Made by a program: the position numbers and the translations under genes
Notes under the pieces: generated by a model
Told to the model about the DNA's origin: nothing
Database searches by the model: none
Seen by the model: the letters and a program-made list of their open reading frames with translations, nothing else
Assembly (NCBI RefSeq): GCF_018691265.1
Contig: NW_024881295.1
Span: 19,954,243 to 20,018,242 of the forward strand
DNA: 64,000 nucleotides
Reading direction: 5' to 3'
Origin: Tyto alba
Lineage: Eukaryota; Chordata; Aves; Strigiformes; Tytonidae
Shown: positions 24,801-36,692 of the stretch, piece after piece
Layout of the letters: every line of letters starts with the position of its first letter
How positions within the stretch are numbered: the stretch's first letter is position 1

Positions 24801-25239
24801 GTACCTCTGACGCTCCTCATAAATCCAGTAGAACTAACAGAAGCTCACAAACAAGCCTCCTGGAGAAAGGAAGAAAATCCAGTTACATTTCTGATAGGCA
24901 AGACAATGATGTAGTACTGTAGGACCAAGATATAGTTCTCTGCTCAGACATGAAGAAAGCAGAGAGGTGCTTCCTTTAGGATGTCGTTTCTTTGTTCTTT
25001 ACAGATCCTTTAGATGTGCATCTGGGGAAATGAGATCTGGAGGAGAAAGCACATTTTGAGGCATCTCTGGGGAGAAAACACATAATATTGATTTTGCCCC
25101 TGGGAGCGTGTACACTTATTAATATTGCAGAAAATTCCAGCATGTTGGAATTGATTATTTTTTTTTCTCCAAAACACAGCAAAAGTCAAAAAAAAACAAT
25201 ATGAAGGAGAACATTCAAACACTGAAGATGTTGCATTTG
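15801..25239. other. unique noncoding DNA
   Basis: A long stretch without nameable repeats. Open frames are all under 101 codons with no recognisable domain. A somewhat GC-richer patch lies at 19600-19880. The region around 21820-22160 is AT-rich with many ATTA and ATTTAAAT-type cores and a GGGGGGG run near 21906; enhancer-like, unproven. A (CA)n stretch of six units lies near 23098-23108. Confidence 0.55.
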
Positions 25240-26030
25240 CTTACAGACTGACGTTAGCCCATTTGAAAAGCTGCAGCCCTTCGGCACAGTTTGCTTTAAG
25301 ACTCTTGTGCCCATTTTATACCTTCTTGCTCCTTCATGCACTGTGCTTTATTCATGATGCAACCCCATCAGGAACTGGAAACGAAATGTTTTATCTTCCC
25401 CTGGTGAAAAATTCAGCTGAAAACATCCTATTTTTTGAACAGAAATGTGTTCAAACTGACAACGCTGTGTTCTGACATTAAAAATACTGTTTCGGTATAG
25501 TGTTTCATGCAGTCCTAATGTGAACCCATTCACACGGATTCATTTGGATGACAAAGAAACAGATCACAGCTTTCGTGCTGTATATATAAAACATATTCTC
25601 CCTTTGGAAAGCACAGTGCCCTTTTCACAATGAAATTAGAGCATTAGCATGGTGCCAGAGACAAGGCAGAGCCAGCCGTGTTCATCCAGCATAAGAGAAT
25701 GAATATTGGTTTTGTTCCTGAAAACAGACACAGGCACGATGTGTGCACGGTGAGCGGCGGACACGTTGGAGGAGCGTGGCGCTCTGTTCCACGGCCGAGA
25801 CCTGCAGCCCCGTTTACTGGCCAATTCAAAAAGTATTTCATGTTTGTGCTTGGTCTGCTTATAAGCATAAAATGCTGCATTTCAACCTCATAATGGCATA
25901 CGACTCAAAGGGAAAAGTTTTATTGATGAGCTGTTCTTATTCCAAGGCCTCTGTTCATGTTTTTAGCGGTGTTTGGGGTCTGAAGCTTCCTGCCTGGGTC
26001 GTGCCTTTAACTGGTGGTCAGCAGCAAACA
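25240..26030. promoter_or_regulatory. candidate regulatory block with a CpG cluster
   Basis: At 25736-25818 there are ten CpG in about 85 bases (CACGATG, CACGG, GCGGCGG, CACGTT, GCGTGGCGC, CACGGCCGAG, CCCCGTT), while flanking kilobases are strongly CpG-depleted. A TATATATAAAA sequence lies about 150 bp upstream near 25580. The sequence is not part of a repeat I recognise. Frames of 71, 96 and 78 codons cross the cluster on both strands, as expected for GC-rich DNA. It may be a small unmethylated promoter or enhancer core. It could also be a remnant of a GC-rich mobile element. Confidence 0.35.
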
Positions 26031-28076
26031 TGAGAAATCTGGAACCATACCCAAGTCCTATCAATCAACACATGATGTCAACTAAAGAAATCTTATGGAA
26101 GAAAGGACTCTCTCAAAAACAAATATGCATGAGGAGTCACTGTGAAGACAAGGGACCTGCTTATGGGGGTAGTTCAACAGCCTTGCAGAACTGCTGCACT
26201 CATAAGACTGTCTTGCGTTTGACTATTATTAAACTGTAGGTTTTAAAATGTTGCCTCCGTGATGTAAAATAAAACCTGCTATTTTTTTAAATTCTGCTTG
26301 TTAATAAATGGAAATTCTGGAGGGATCATGAAACGTTTTGCCATCACACGTAGCTGGATTGTTGGATTCTCATTTTACGCATGTTTCTTCTGTTTCATCT
26401 TTGAGGAAAAGCAGAAGCACCCACTCTTGGCATGAATTTACATTCTGAAGACAGTAAATTTACACAAAAAGATGTACTGCCATGTGTTCTTCCCACTTCA
26501 ATACACTCAAAAGGAAATCTCTAACTGCAAAGATAAGTGATATTGTTCTTTCCCAGGATTTAAAAGTCCAGAACAAATCATCAGTCTGGCACAATGGTTG
26601 ACACACTAACTTTCTTTCAAACCTGAAAGTGGGCTAGTAGCTATTTGTCTTCTATATTTTGCTTTTCTCCAGAACTGAAGGCCATCTTTCTGAAAGTCTC
26701 TACCAGTGCAGAAAGGGAGCCCTAGTTGAAATGTTTCCTCAGATGTGACCACATTTTCTGAAAGAGAAAAATGACATCACTGGTAATGAAATTTCAATCT
26801 GTTTTAAGACAATCTGTAGAACCAACACCTTCCATTTCAATATGATAATTCCTTGTCAATCCAAGCAAGTCCCAGTATGAATATCTTAATAATCAGATTT
26901 TTCCTATATTCTAGTGTCAGTGTTACATTACCCTACAGAGATCATGAAATGAATGCAATTTCCAGATGCAAAACCGTACAAAAATATGGCTAAGACCCTC
27001 CTCTAAATGAAAAGTTTGTGCTCTCTTCCACATTTTTAGCTGAATCTATCCAATCATTCAGAAAAGTGTGGGAATCCATTATGCATTTAGACAATGTACA
27101 AATACAACACAATTATGAAACCTAATTTGTCAGTTATGGGTTCCAGAATGCATCCTACCAGTCGTTCCAAAACTGGAAGAAATTGAGTGCAGTTAGTTCA
27201 TTCACAGATGGAACCTCTTTCCACTGAGATACTTGCAATATAACATAAAAACAAAACACTCCACAAAAATGGATCAGATTTTTTTTTCCCCATTCTGTAA
27301 ATGGAGGGCAACAAGTGTCTTGATTATCAGTTTCCAGTAATAATTTTAAAACCTTGCTGACTCAGTGACATTGCCACTCAATGACAGCTGAGTGGTAGCT
27401 CTTGAGCAACGATAGCTCTTCAGCAATTTATGGCAGTGTATTATGCTCCCAAGAAGCGAACCACTAAATTTGGTCAACATCAGGCATGCCCTCACTGCCT
27501 TCAATCTTGGAAAAAATGTTCTTCCAACAAGTTTCACATGTGCTTGAAATTCTTCTGATAATTAGTGGCATTAACTAAAGAATGTGAAAGTGAGAAAGTA
27601 GAAGTGCATCTGGCTTCAGCAAAATGACAATGTCCAGAGTGAAACAGCTCATGGACAACAGGTAGAGATATGAAATCATGGCACATTCGAGAATTAAAAG
27701 ACAAAGTATTCTAAGACCACTTCCTAGGCTACTGCCCTGTCGATCTATGACAGCAAAGAGCTTTCTCTGTCACAGCAACTAACACCACTCACCCTCAAAA
27801 GCAACCTGCTGTTCCAGGTGGTAAAATTAAGTTTAATTTAATGAAAAAGAGGGAAAACATATACTGTATTTTGGAAATAACCTTACAGTGTATATGTAGT
27901 GTGATTGTCATTTTATACCAGTAGAATGCACTGTAAACTTTGAAACACAGATATTTATGTTGATATGGATACCTGACTGCGAACTGACTATGAAGGAAAC
28001 TTGCTGGGAGAAAACCTTAGTATATTTTTCCTGCTTCCTGTTAAATTATCTGTCAATTCAGCAGTAGTGATCAAAT

Positions 28077-28110
28077 CTAAGATCACTAAGATCTTAGTCT
28101 GCTAAGATCT
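28077..28110. repeat. triplicated CTAAGATC with hairpin
   Basis: CTAAGATC occurs at 28077, 28086 and 28102. AGATCTTAG at 28089-28097 pairs perfectly with CTAAGATCT at 28102-28110 across a four-base loop, and ACTAAGATCTTAGT at 28085-28098 is itself a perfect palindrome. Both a direct and an inverted arrangement of one octamer are packed in 34 bases. Confidence 0.9.
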
Positions 28111-28566
28111 CAACCTTCATACTTATCCAAGTTCTGTAGCACAGAAATAATTCTTCTCTTTTCTCCTGAGTATGTTATACTCAAGTGCAAGCGTGGCTGT
28201 TGTCATCTTCCTGATGACCAGAAGAATGCAAATGAAAATGACTCATCGGTGGCGGGAGATTTTCTACTACTTTGATTACCATGAGAAGAAAATTCAGTCT
28301 GGGCCTGGAATCTGAATAATTACTTTGTTCTGGGAACTTGCATTCAGTCTGAATAAACATGTATCCAAGTATCCTGCTGTATTATGATGAGCTACACTAG
28401 AGAAACCCAACAGACTTCAGCAGGGAATTACACCTGTGAAGGGTCATTTTGGTCATTTATACCCTCCCACTGTATTTAAGATGGTATGCTTTAGATTGAA
28501 AAGTTCCATTTATCTTTGTATATCTTGAGGTTAATTAGACAACATCTCACAAAAACTAAACTGCTT

Positions 28567-28600
28567 AAAAAAAAAAAAGAAAAAAAAGAAAAAAAAAGAA
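28567..28600. repeat. (A)nG tract
   Basis: Runs of 7 to 12 A separated by single G. A near-identical tract lies at 44117-44149. Flanks are unique. Confidence 0.85.
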
Positions 28601-30441
28601 CATGCCTTATTTGGAATGAACATTGTTAACACTGTCATTAACTTTAAGTAAATGGGAGAGGTTGTTGGAACTTATAACAGATGTTCTTTACTTTTACGTC
28701 ACCTCAGTTTGTAGCACTGCTGATGTGCCTCATTCTGGACACATTAGTGAGAATCTGTTCTGAAACACCACCTGAGGAAAAGGAGGGGAAAGGTTTGGAT
28801 GCACATATTTGCTCAGCATTTGGTCTGTCTTCTGCTTACCAACAGTTCTTCACATGAACAAAGAAATTACTGGTCCTGAATAGTTATGGTCACTACCTGG
28901 CAAGTTTGAGTAAAGTATTTGACATATTATCATATTCCTTTGACACATCCTGTCCCTTTGGGTGGTAAAATTTTTTCTGGATTTGTAGAAATAACCCAAT
29001 AAGTTTAAAGGCTTCCTTGCTGCGGAGTGATTTTCCCACTTTCACATAAACAGAATAGTTATAAATTTGTCGTTTCTTCATTGTCTCCCTCCCATTGTAT
29101 TTCACTGACAATAGCAAGAGGGGGGAGAACTAACAACATGCACGGAAACAGTTTCATTATTTGTGAATCGACTGTGTGGAAAACATCTGTTTTCTGCCTA
29201 GCTTCACTTGTTTGTACACACTCACTGCTTCCATTGATGCAGTGCTGAGAGGAAAAAGGACAACAAAACACAGCAAATCTGCCTTGCTTGTTGGTTGTCC
29301 TAATGTCTCTCAGCCCCACTAGTGCAGTAGCTCCCAGTTCATTAACAAGAACTGATGAACCACTGAACTAAGTGTATTAGCTGAATTCAAATCAGTACTG
29401 TACTGTCATCTGAGGAATCTTCATTTGTGTACGGAGACTAGTAAGATTAGTCTTTGACTTTTTGCCCTGCCCTGTGGCCCTCTGGCATTCTTAAGTAGTC
29501 TCAGTGTGCAATTTTGAGTGCTTTTCTTACTGTTTGCCTGCTGAGTATAACCATATGATGACATAAATGTGAATGGTAGATGACAAACAGCACTACTCAA
29601 CGGTATACCAAGACTGGAATCAGGGCTATCAAATCAGAAAAGCATTCATTATATTTAAAGAGATCATTAGATTTATCACACTTTTGACCTGTTATCATTT
29701 CTATCTCCCCCTTTGCAACTGAGGTGGTAGATGAAGTTTTCCTAAGTTTGACATTTGGTATTTGGCAAAAAAACCCAAAGCCAATAGCATTATGCTTCCT
29801 AGTTGTTTCCAGTCACCTGATTTTCTTCATTGCTGGATTCTACTTTTCCTTATAGACCACTTTTCCTCTTCCAAGCTGGGATGCTGATGTCTTATTGAGT
29901 AAGTTCCGCAAGGTCTTCTTTTGCCATCAGCTGATCATTTTTTTACACTGGCCATCCTCACTGTAGCCTTGGTTGAACTTGAATCTGATGTCATTCTTCA
30001 TCTGAGTAATACTGAGTTCTGGTGGAAGTCCCAGACATGTCTGTGCTTTATTTATGTAGTACAGTTTGACTCAGCATGATGATATTTTGCCATTTTCTTG
30101 CAGTTATATCAGAAGGTCCCTAGCAAGCCCAGGAATTCAGCTGCACACTATCCAGTTATATAACAAAAGAAAATACTGGCCAGAGAACAGTCCAGGAATG
30201 GGGCTCTTACCACCTTGAATCAATCTTCTCACAAGCCTTATACTATTCCTGACCTCCAAGAGTCTTTCATGCAGTACCTCATGGCCTCTTCTGTACTGAG
30301 ATGAAATTCTGTGGCTGTAAGTCCCTGTTGTCTGTTCATTATGTTGTAATTCTTAGAGAAGGCTTCACTAAAATGTCTTATCCCAATGAATGGAAGTACT
30401 TGTACATATTCTGTCATTGCTAACAGACGCTTTTTTCTCAT

Positions 30442-31417
30442 TGTTGTGTTGTGAGCCCAGAAGGCAACTGAGCACCACACAGCCTTCACTCACCCATTAC
30501 CCCCTCAACTCTGAGAAGGAGAAAATGAAGTAAAAGTCTCTCTGGAATCCAGATAAGGACAAGGAGGGGTGGCTCACCCATTACAGTCATAGGCAAAAGA
30601 CAGACTCGTTAGGGGAAGAAAAAACCTCATCACTTCAATACAAACACTAATAAAGACAACACTTAATGGATAAGGTGGGACAGTGATAAGCTCCACCACA
30701 TCCCAAAACACCTGCCCCTTCCTTCTTCCTGGTCTCAGCTCTGCTCCTGATCTACCTCCTCCACCTCAGTGGGGCAGGAGGCAGGGAATGGGGGTTACAG
30801 TCAGTTCGCTGTTCTTTCCTTCTCAGGAAGTGAGGTGAACGTTGCAAATTTTTTCCGTGCTCCGTGTGTCAACCCTGACCCTGGAGACAGCCTTCCATGA
30901 ACCTTCTCCGGCACAGGTCGTCCCCATGGGATGCACTGGTTCCCATGCTGCTCCCAGCACCAAACTACAACAGTGAGCCTGCTTCTCCCCTCAGAGCCCC
31001 GGCTTCCTTTACGTTCAGATGCCTTCCCTGGTGTGGGCTCCTCCACAGTCTTCAGGCCAGACTCTGCTCCACTGTGGACCTTCATGGGTGACAGGGTGGG
31101 TGGCCCTGCAATCTCACCATGGGATACAGAGGTCTCTGCTCCAGCACACCTCCCCCCTCTTCCTTCTTTTTCCTTCCACTCGCCTCCATGTTCATCCCTC
31201 TTGTAACTCCTCCTCACAAGTCTCAACTCACTCCCAGGTTCCCCTTCTTAAATATGTTCTCACAGAGAAGCAGCCACCATTGTTAATTGGGTTGGCCCTG
31301 ACCAAAGGCAGGTCTGACTTAGAGCCAGAGGAGATTTCAAGAAACTTCTCACAGGGGGACTCCATTGTAACCCCCCCTCCCCTGCTACCATAAACCCTGT
31401 CACAGAAACCCGGCACA
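30442..31417 (-). mobile_element. avian ERVL-like solo LTR (copy B)
   Basis: A 976-bp LTR in minus orientation. The element strand begins TGTGCCGGGTTTCTGTG and ends with a diverged version of copy A's 3' terminus. It is flanked by an exact five-base duplication, CTCAT at 30437-30441 and CTCAT at 31418-31422, which fixes both ends and shows that it is a solo LTR. Homology with copy A runs through the whole element: GGCAACTGAGCACC near the left edge, the AGGCAAAAGACAGACT-type block, CTCAGCTCTGCTCCTGAT, and the TATA-like block. B lacks most of A's 68-bp subrepeats. Open frames inside it, up to 141 codons, are not genes. Confidence 0.92.
31244..31259 (-). promoter_or_regulatory. TATA-like element of LTR B
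   Basis: The element strand shows AACATATTTAAGAAGGG about 163 bp from the 5' end, the same motif and nearly the same offset as in LTR A. Confidence 0.5.
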
Positions 31418-31422
31418 CTCAT

Positions 31423-32950
31423 TTATTCCCTTAAGAAAGCTTCTTTTTCTTTCCATAGCATCTTTACAACAAGCAAGGTTGGATAAGGAGCAGCCCTTAA
31501 AGTGTTTCTAAATATTACTTTTCCCCAGCCCCATACTGGTTTACTTTGGTCCCAGAAAAAAAGGTATTTTACAGAAATCCCACAGGGAGATACTGCCATA
31601 TGCTTTCAATCTTCAGCGTAGACTCTGGCCTCCATGAAGCACTCAGAGTTTGGAAGGGGGCCAGGACATGGCAAGTTAAGCACACCCTGAAGCTGTCCCA
31701 GATGACTCCTTGTTGATCTAATTTTGTGTCCCTCTGATATGGTGTTTTTCTAACTGAAAATAAATTTGTTTTACAAAGGCACTATGCTGTTTTCCCCAAA
31801 GCTTCATCCTAGCCTCTCTTGCAGTGGTCTGTGGTTTGCAGTGAAAAGGGTATTGTGGGAAAATCCCAGCAAGTGTAACTCATTGTAGCTCTAGTAATGT
31901 CAGAGGTGTTGGACCAGCTTCAATCAGCTGAGGTCCCTGAGGGATGGTTTTGATTGGCAGGTTCTGCTCCCTGGGAAATTGATAGAATAATCAATGACTT
32001 GCATTAGCATGGCTTAATATTAACAGGTCTTTAAGAAACAAGCATCCCCAAAGCTGACACTGGCTTTGTTCAAAGAGGATAGAATGGTATGGACCCTGGA
32101 GGATGACTGTGGTTGAACACAAAGGAAGAATAATCTTTCTTCAGGAAATCCTCTTGCATTTTTTCAAATAATTTCCATGTCATCCTTCAGAAAGGGTTCT
32201 CTCATAATCCTCGGGTTTTGTAGAGGAGTCATATTAAAGTACATGATTTCTTCCTTAGAACAAATACTAAAGGGAAAAATTTCTTCCAAACTGGAAGTGG
32301 AGGAATTCTTCTTCCCCCTCCTCTCCTGAAAATAAAGTCTGATCACCTACTCTTTCAGATCTACCATCAGCATCTTCTCTGTCATTTACAACCTAGAAAT
32401 ATATCTGTGTTTGATGTCAGTTCAATAAGCTTATTAAAAAAAAAAAAAAAATCTTCTATCTTTTAACCTATTGATTATTCTCACTATGATCAAAGGCAGC
32501 AGTCCCGCATCCACAAGTAATCTTAAAAGAGAAAACAAGTGTGCAAAATACACCACTACTGGACAACCTGTTATTAGCATACCACTCTTCAGTCCCACAT
32601 AAGTTACCAGTCTGTAAAGAGCTGGCATTATTTCATGTTTTTTGCAGGACGGTACAGCTTGCTAGCTTTTGCCTCAATGCACTTCTATTGTTTATCTTAT
32701 ACAATGCATGCAAACCACAGTGTCAAAGACAATTGTATCACAGAACTAATAATAATGTTCTAGTGTTGGAGAGGGCAATGATCTGTTTTTTTCTTGGACA
32801 CAAAGTATTTGGCTTTGTCAACTTTTCTATTTACAAGTTGAATTAGTACTCATAAAGGAGTGCCCTTGAGCCCTTCTCACTTAATTATAGCTCACAGCCT
32901 CTGAAAGTAATTCTACTTGGGAGTTCTGCAATCATGACAAAAGCTCTTGC
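31423..32950. other. unique noncoding DNA
   Basis: No gene found. An A16 run lies at 32436-32451. The part near 31950-32060 is rich in ATCAAT and TTAATATT cores. Nothing else recognised. Confidence 0.5.
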
Positions 32951-33132
32951 AGAGTGCTTTTCTTGCGTAGATCTCAAGGCACTTTATGAAGGAAGTCAGG
33001 GTCATTCTGGAGATGTAAAACCTGAGAAATGAGGAGATGGAGTGAGTTGTTGAAGTTCATCTAGAATTTGAGTAGAAGACAAACCCATAGAAGAATATTA
33101 GCCCTTAGTTCTCTAGTCATTACAACATAGCT
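32951..33132 (-). mobile_element. ancient MIR-like SINE, antisense
   Basis: On the plus strand GATCTCAAGGCACTTTATGA, then GGAGATGTAAAACCTGAG, GAGTGAGTTGTTGAAGTTCA, GAATTTGAGTAGAAG and finally CTCTAGTCATTACAACATAGC follow the reverse-complement order of an amniote MIR/CORE-SINE: LINE-like tail, A-rich core, CORE, then the tRNA-derived head. It is very diverged, so recognition depends on several short matches kept in order. Confidence 0.6.
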
Positions 33133-34584
33133 AACTTGAAGAAAAAATACAGTTTCAAGTCTAGAGGGCAAGTGAAATGATACTAAATACAAAGGAATTA
33201 AAAGCATCCACCAGACTATTTTTCAAAGTTTCAAATGTGTCTCTTCTTTCTTCTACCTATTCCCATAGTAAAATAAAATGTTCTGGTACAGAGCCCGTTC
33301 CTCCTATCTCCATAGCTTTTTATAGTAATGCTGTGGACCTGAATAGTGTATCTTAGTAAGATTTTAACCAAAATTTCTGACTCTTTCAGCATGAGTCTAT
33401 GGTTCTGGAATGCTCTATTTCAGTCAATGTCTAGGTGGACTACTCAGAGAAACACAACAAAAGATGAGAAATCCCATGAGAAAGGGAAGCAGCTTCAGCC
33501 ATTAGAAGCAAGACATGAAGATTGATTACCCCTCAAAAAACCTGAAATCCGACTATTAGAAATATCGTCTCCAAAGTCCATTGTACAATACAAGTCATAC
33601 GCATTTTTTTCAGCACAATTTCAGTTTGCTTGATTGAAGTAGAAATTATTTCTGAGTATTAACACATAAATGTGTAACATCAGCTGTCCAGTTTTAAAGG
33701 ATTCATACAGTGATGATACAGATCCTATCATTTTCAAACTGCCAAACACTCATTAAATTGGATAGGAATCTCACAACTAGCTAAGTATCTACCCACTCAT
33801 TTAGATTAGCCTTAATACAACTAGCATTTTCTAGATGAGTAGCCAGATTTATTACAAAAAGTGGGTTTAGATCCAAAGATTCTCCAAAACATTACAAGTA
33901 GTATAAATGAGTAACAGATCCATTAAGAGTTTTTCATCTTTGTTTTCCAGTTCAGTCAACAAAGATGTTGCCTGAAAATGTCTTCACAGTGATCTCTGAA
34001 CATCATGGTATACTTCAGTAAGATGTTAGTAGACCAACATTCACACCAAAATCATGATAGCACTTGACACATAAAAAATCTTACTTGAAAGGTGAAAAAT
34101 TTCATTAGCTGACAAATGGATGTATGATCTCATCGAGATCACAAGACACAGGCTTATGTAATCCCTCTGTGAGTTAGGTTTTCACGTGAAAAAATATTAA
34201 AACAGAACAGCACACATTAGATCTCCTAATATCCATCATCCCAACACAGCACTCTGCTTTGAAAGGAGGAAGCTAGAGACTTAGTCTCAATATTCATTTT
34301 ATTCTCTTATACACCTTCTAGTAATAACCCAAGTGTTTTATCATTGATTTCTGTTGATGTTGAAATCAAAGGTTAATCCAAGTAGATGGTTGTCAGCATG
34401 CTCACATGCTTTTGCACACGCTTTGATCACTGGGGCAAGAGAAGTGGCATGATAGCTTCACCTTTCAAGTACGGGTCAAGTTATGGGAGGGACAGGTTCT
34501 GCATGTAAGTCATCAGAAATCATCTGGGAGTGGGCAATCTATATCCTGTTGGCTCCCTTTAAAAACAGTAGCTTGATTCTCTCC
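33133..34584. other. unique noncoding DNA
   Basis: AT-rich. No repeat, gene or structured element recognised. Confidence 0.5.
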
Positions 34585-34715
34585 CTAGCTTTGTTCCTTT
34601 TCTTTTAAAAATGATTATTACCTCACTCTCTGCTTGTCTGCTTAGATTATAAGTGCAGTGGGGCCAAAGATCAAATTTTGCTATTGAGGGCTTGGTGCAA
34701 TGGAGTTACATTCTT
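34585..34715 (+). mobile_element. L2-like LINE 3' end
   Basis: CTGCTTAGATTATAAGTGCAG at about 34637, then GGGGCCAAAGATCA and GGCTTGGTGCAATGGAG correspond in order to the GATTGTAAGCTC...GGGGCAGGGACC...GCACAATGG end of ancient amniote L2-type LINEs. A pyrimidine-rich stretch precedes it, as in those elements. The match is short and old. Confidence 0.4.
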
Positions 34716-35289
34716 AAACAGGAATCTCTTATTGCAACCATTATGCGAATCTGTCTGGTAACAGCAGAAATTTTCTCCTTTGGAGAAATACAATACTGTC
34801 TGTGACCATTTAGCCTCAGTACTTAAAAAAAACAGAACAAACTCCCCCAAAGTTATTCCTGTATTTCAAATTATATTCTGCTTTTTTTTCCTGAGGAATA
34901 CAGATTTTGAAGCAATAATTACTTTGAGATGAGTAATAGCATCTTAGCTAAGAAACTTAACTTTCAGTGTACTTTTAATTTGCAGATGAGAAGTACTTGT
35001 TTGACTCTAACAGGACGTTTACATGCTACGCAGAGATGTCAAGTACACAAATATCTTGTGACATCTCCCTTTAATAGAATGACAGCAAATGGAAAAGAAA
35101 GCACTTGAGGGATTAATACAGTCATTACTTTCAAGATGCTTCTGTTTGAAGGAAGCTTGAAGAGTTTTCTGTCATTCTGCACAGATTAATTTTTTGAAGA
35201 GAAGAACCTAAAGTAAAGCCTGTAAGGGCTCACCAACCATCTTAGAAGGGTCCAGGTCCAGAAAAGACACAACAGGCATTCACTGATCA

Positions 35290-36290
35290 TATGTTCATTA
35301 AAGCTTTTCATACTTAACTGTCAATACCAACACTGATACCCTTGACACCTTGACTGAAAGTCTCTTCTTCCTCTCTCTGATTCTTGCTTTAACTATAGCG
35401 CGTAAATCAAGTCTGTCACTAAATTCAGTTAGTGCTTTCACTGCGACATACCTCAAAACACATCCTTCTTCAGCTCCCACTAAAATAATCTCTTATGCAT
35501 CTTTCATCACAGCTGCTTCTACTTAGTCCTCCTAATCCCCACAGTAGACAAGAGTTACAGCAAATCCCATAACCACTTGCTGTTTGTATCAGTTTATACC
35601 TAGCTCAGCACCAAAAGCAATGCAGAAACTTGATAGAGAAAAGCTTGGAACCACCCAGATGGGCTTCATAACCCAGCTGGATCCAGATGCCAGGAATAAA
35701 AGGGAAAGGAAGCCCTTTCAGGAGCTTTGTGGTAGGACTAGGTTTGTGGAGCTGGTATCCTGTTACTAATGTTAAAAGGGCTTTTTCATTTAAACCCTAG
35801 GGAGGGTCGAGGAAGGTTATGGCAACCATCGCTGGTACTCTGTGAAAGACAGAAGTGTCTTGCTGTTCAATGAGATGGTGTTTTGAGAGACTGGAGTATA
35901 TGGAGACCCCTCTCTTTCCAAATACCTTGCAGTCTATCATCAAAGTGGCAGTTACTAATCTTTTGGAAATCCCTCCTAGGGTATATCACAGTCTCTCTAC
36001 ACTCCCTTATTGCTTCCTTCTGATTTTAGCAACAAATTCATTTGTTTCATCTTCACTTTCCATTCTTTGAGCATGATTTCTGCATGAATCTCTGTTCTAC
36101 TTTCTCATCAAAGTGATTGCCCTTGCTGTATTGCTTTTCTATCTCATTACCCCCTCGGTTTCTTTTTCATTTACCTTTTTTTTTTTTTTTTTCCCTTTTC
36201 TCTGTATTTCCACCTATATCTTCAATGATCTCTCAGTTCATCCCATTAGTAAAATCTCATCTCTACCTTTATAATATCTTAGAGGCATGC
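35290..36290 (+). mobile_element. probable L2-like LINE ORF2 remnant
   Basis: Two pyrimidine-rich blocks, 35300-35560 and 35990-36290, read like the C/T-rich sense strand of an ancient L2-type ORF2. Examples are CATACCTCAAAACACATCC near 35446 followed by CTCTTATGCATCTTTCATC, and TAGTAAAATCTCATCTCTACC near 36247 just before the end. The middle, 35600-35980, is less pyrimidine-rich and may be a different sequence. All frames are broken. This call rests on texture and short ordered matches only. Confidence 0.3.
36176..36192. repeat. T17 homopolymer
   Basis: Seventeen T inside the pyrimidine-rich part of the preceding candidate LINE remnant. Confidence 0.85.
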
Positions 36291-36607
36291 AAATGTTAGT
36301 TCACATCAGTTGGTTAGGCGAGGAAAAACAAACAAGAGTCTACTAGTACATCATACATTGGTAAATTCTCATCTCAGTATTAATACATCATCACTAAAGA
36401 CAAATGATTTAAGATCTTAACTGCCTCTGCAGTTGCATCTTTTCCTATGATGGATTATTAAGGAAAGCAGACAGGCATCTATACATGAATAATCTAAGAT
36501 TAGGTAAGAATTTGGGCATCAAAATGAACTCATATGTGCCAGAAGAGTATTTTATTCTTCACATCCTTAACATATTCACGGTAATGATTCTTCTGTATAA
36601 TGAGAGG

Positions 36608-36692
36608 TGCATAGGTAAAGCACAAATAGAAAACTGAGGACAGAACTCAAGACTTAGATTCTAATTCTTATTTTGTCAGTACATTATTTAAT
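36608..36692 (+). mobile_element. possible MIR-like SINE fragment
   Basis: TAAAGCACAAATAG, then ACTCAAGACTTAGATTCTAA and TTCTTATTTTGTCAGTACATT track the tRNA-derived head and early core of a forward MIR (TTA-GCAC..., GACTCAGGA...TGGGTTCTA..., TCTGCCACTGAC). Highly diverged, so low confidence. Confidence 0.3.

Larger units (their letters stand above)
26031..30441. other. unique noncoding DNA
   Basis: No gene or interspersed repeat identified. Includes an octamer ATGCAAAT at 28226-28233, an AP-1-like TGACTCA at 28239-28245 and GGCGGGA just after, a tight cluster of common factor sites. Also includes the hairpin near 28.1 kb and an A/G tract at 28567-28600, listed separately where useful. Confidence 0.55.

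Noticed and set aside
30801..31226. 141-codon minus-strand frame
   Set aside because: Lies wholly inside LTR copy B. It is a by-product of the GC-rich LTR sequence.
14413..31417. LTRs A and B as the two ends of one 17-kb provirus
   Set aside because: Same orientation, but B has its own exact CTCAT duplication and A its own near-match GCATG/TCATG. The DNA between them is unique with an independent CR1, and the spacing is too large.
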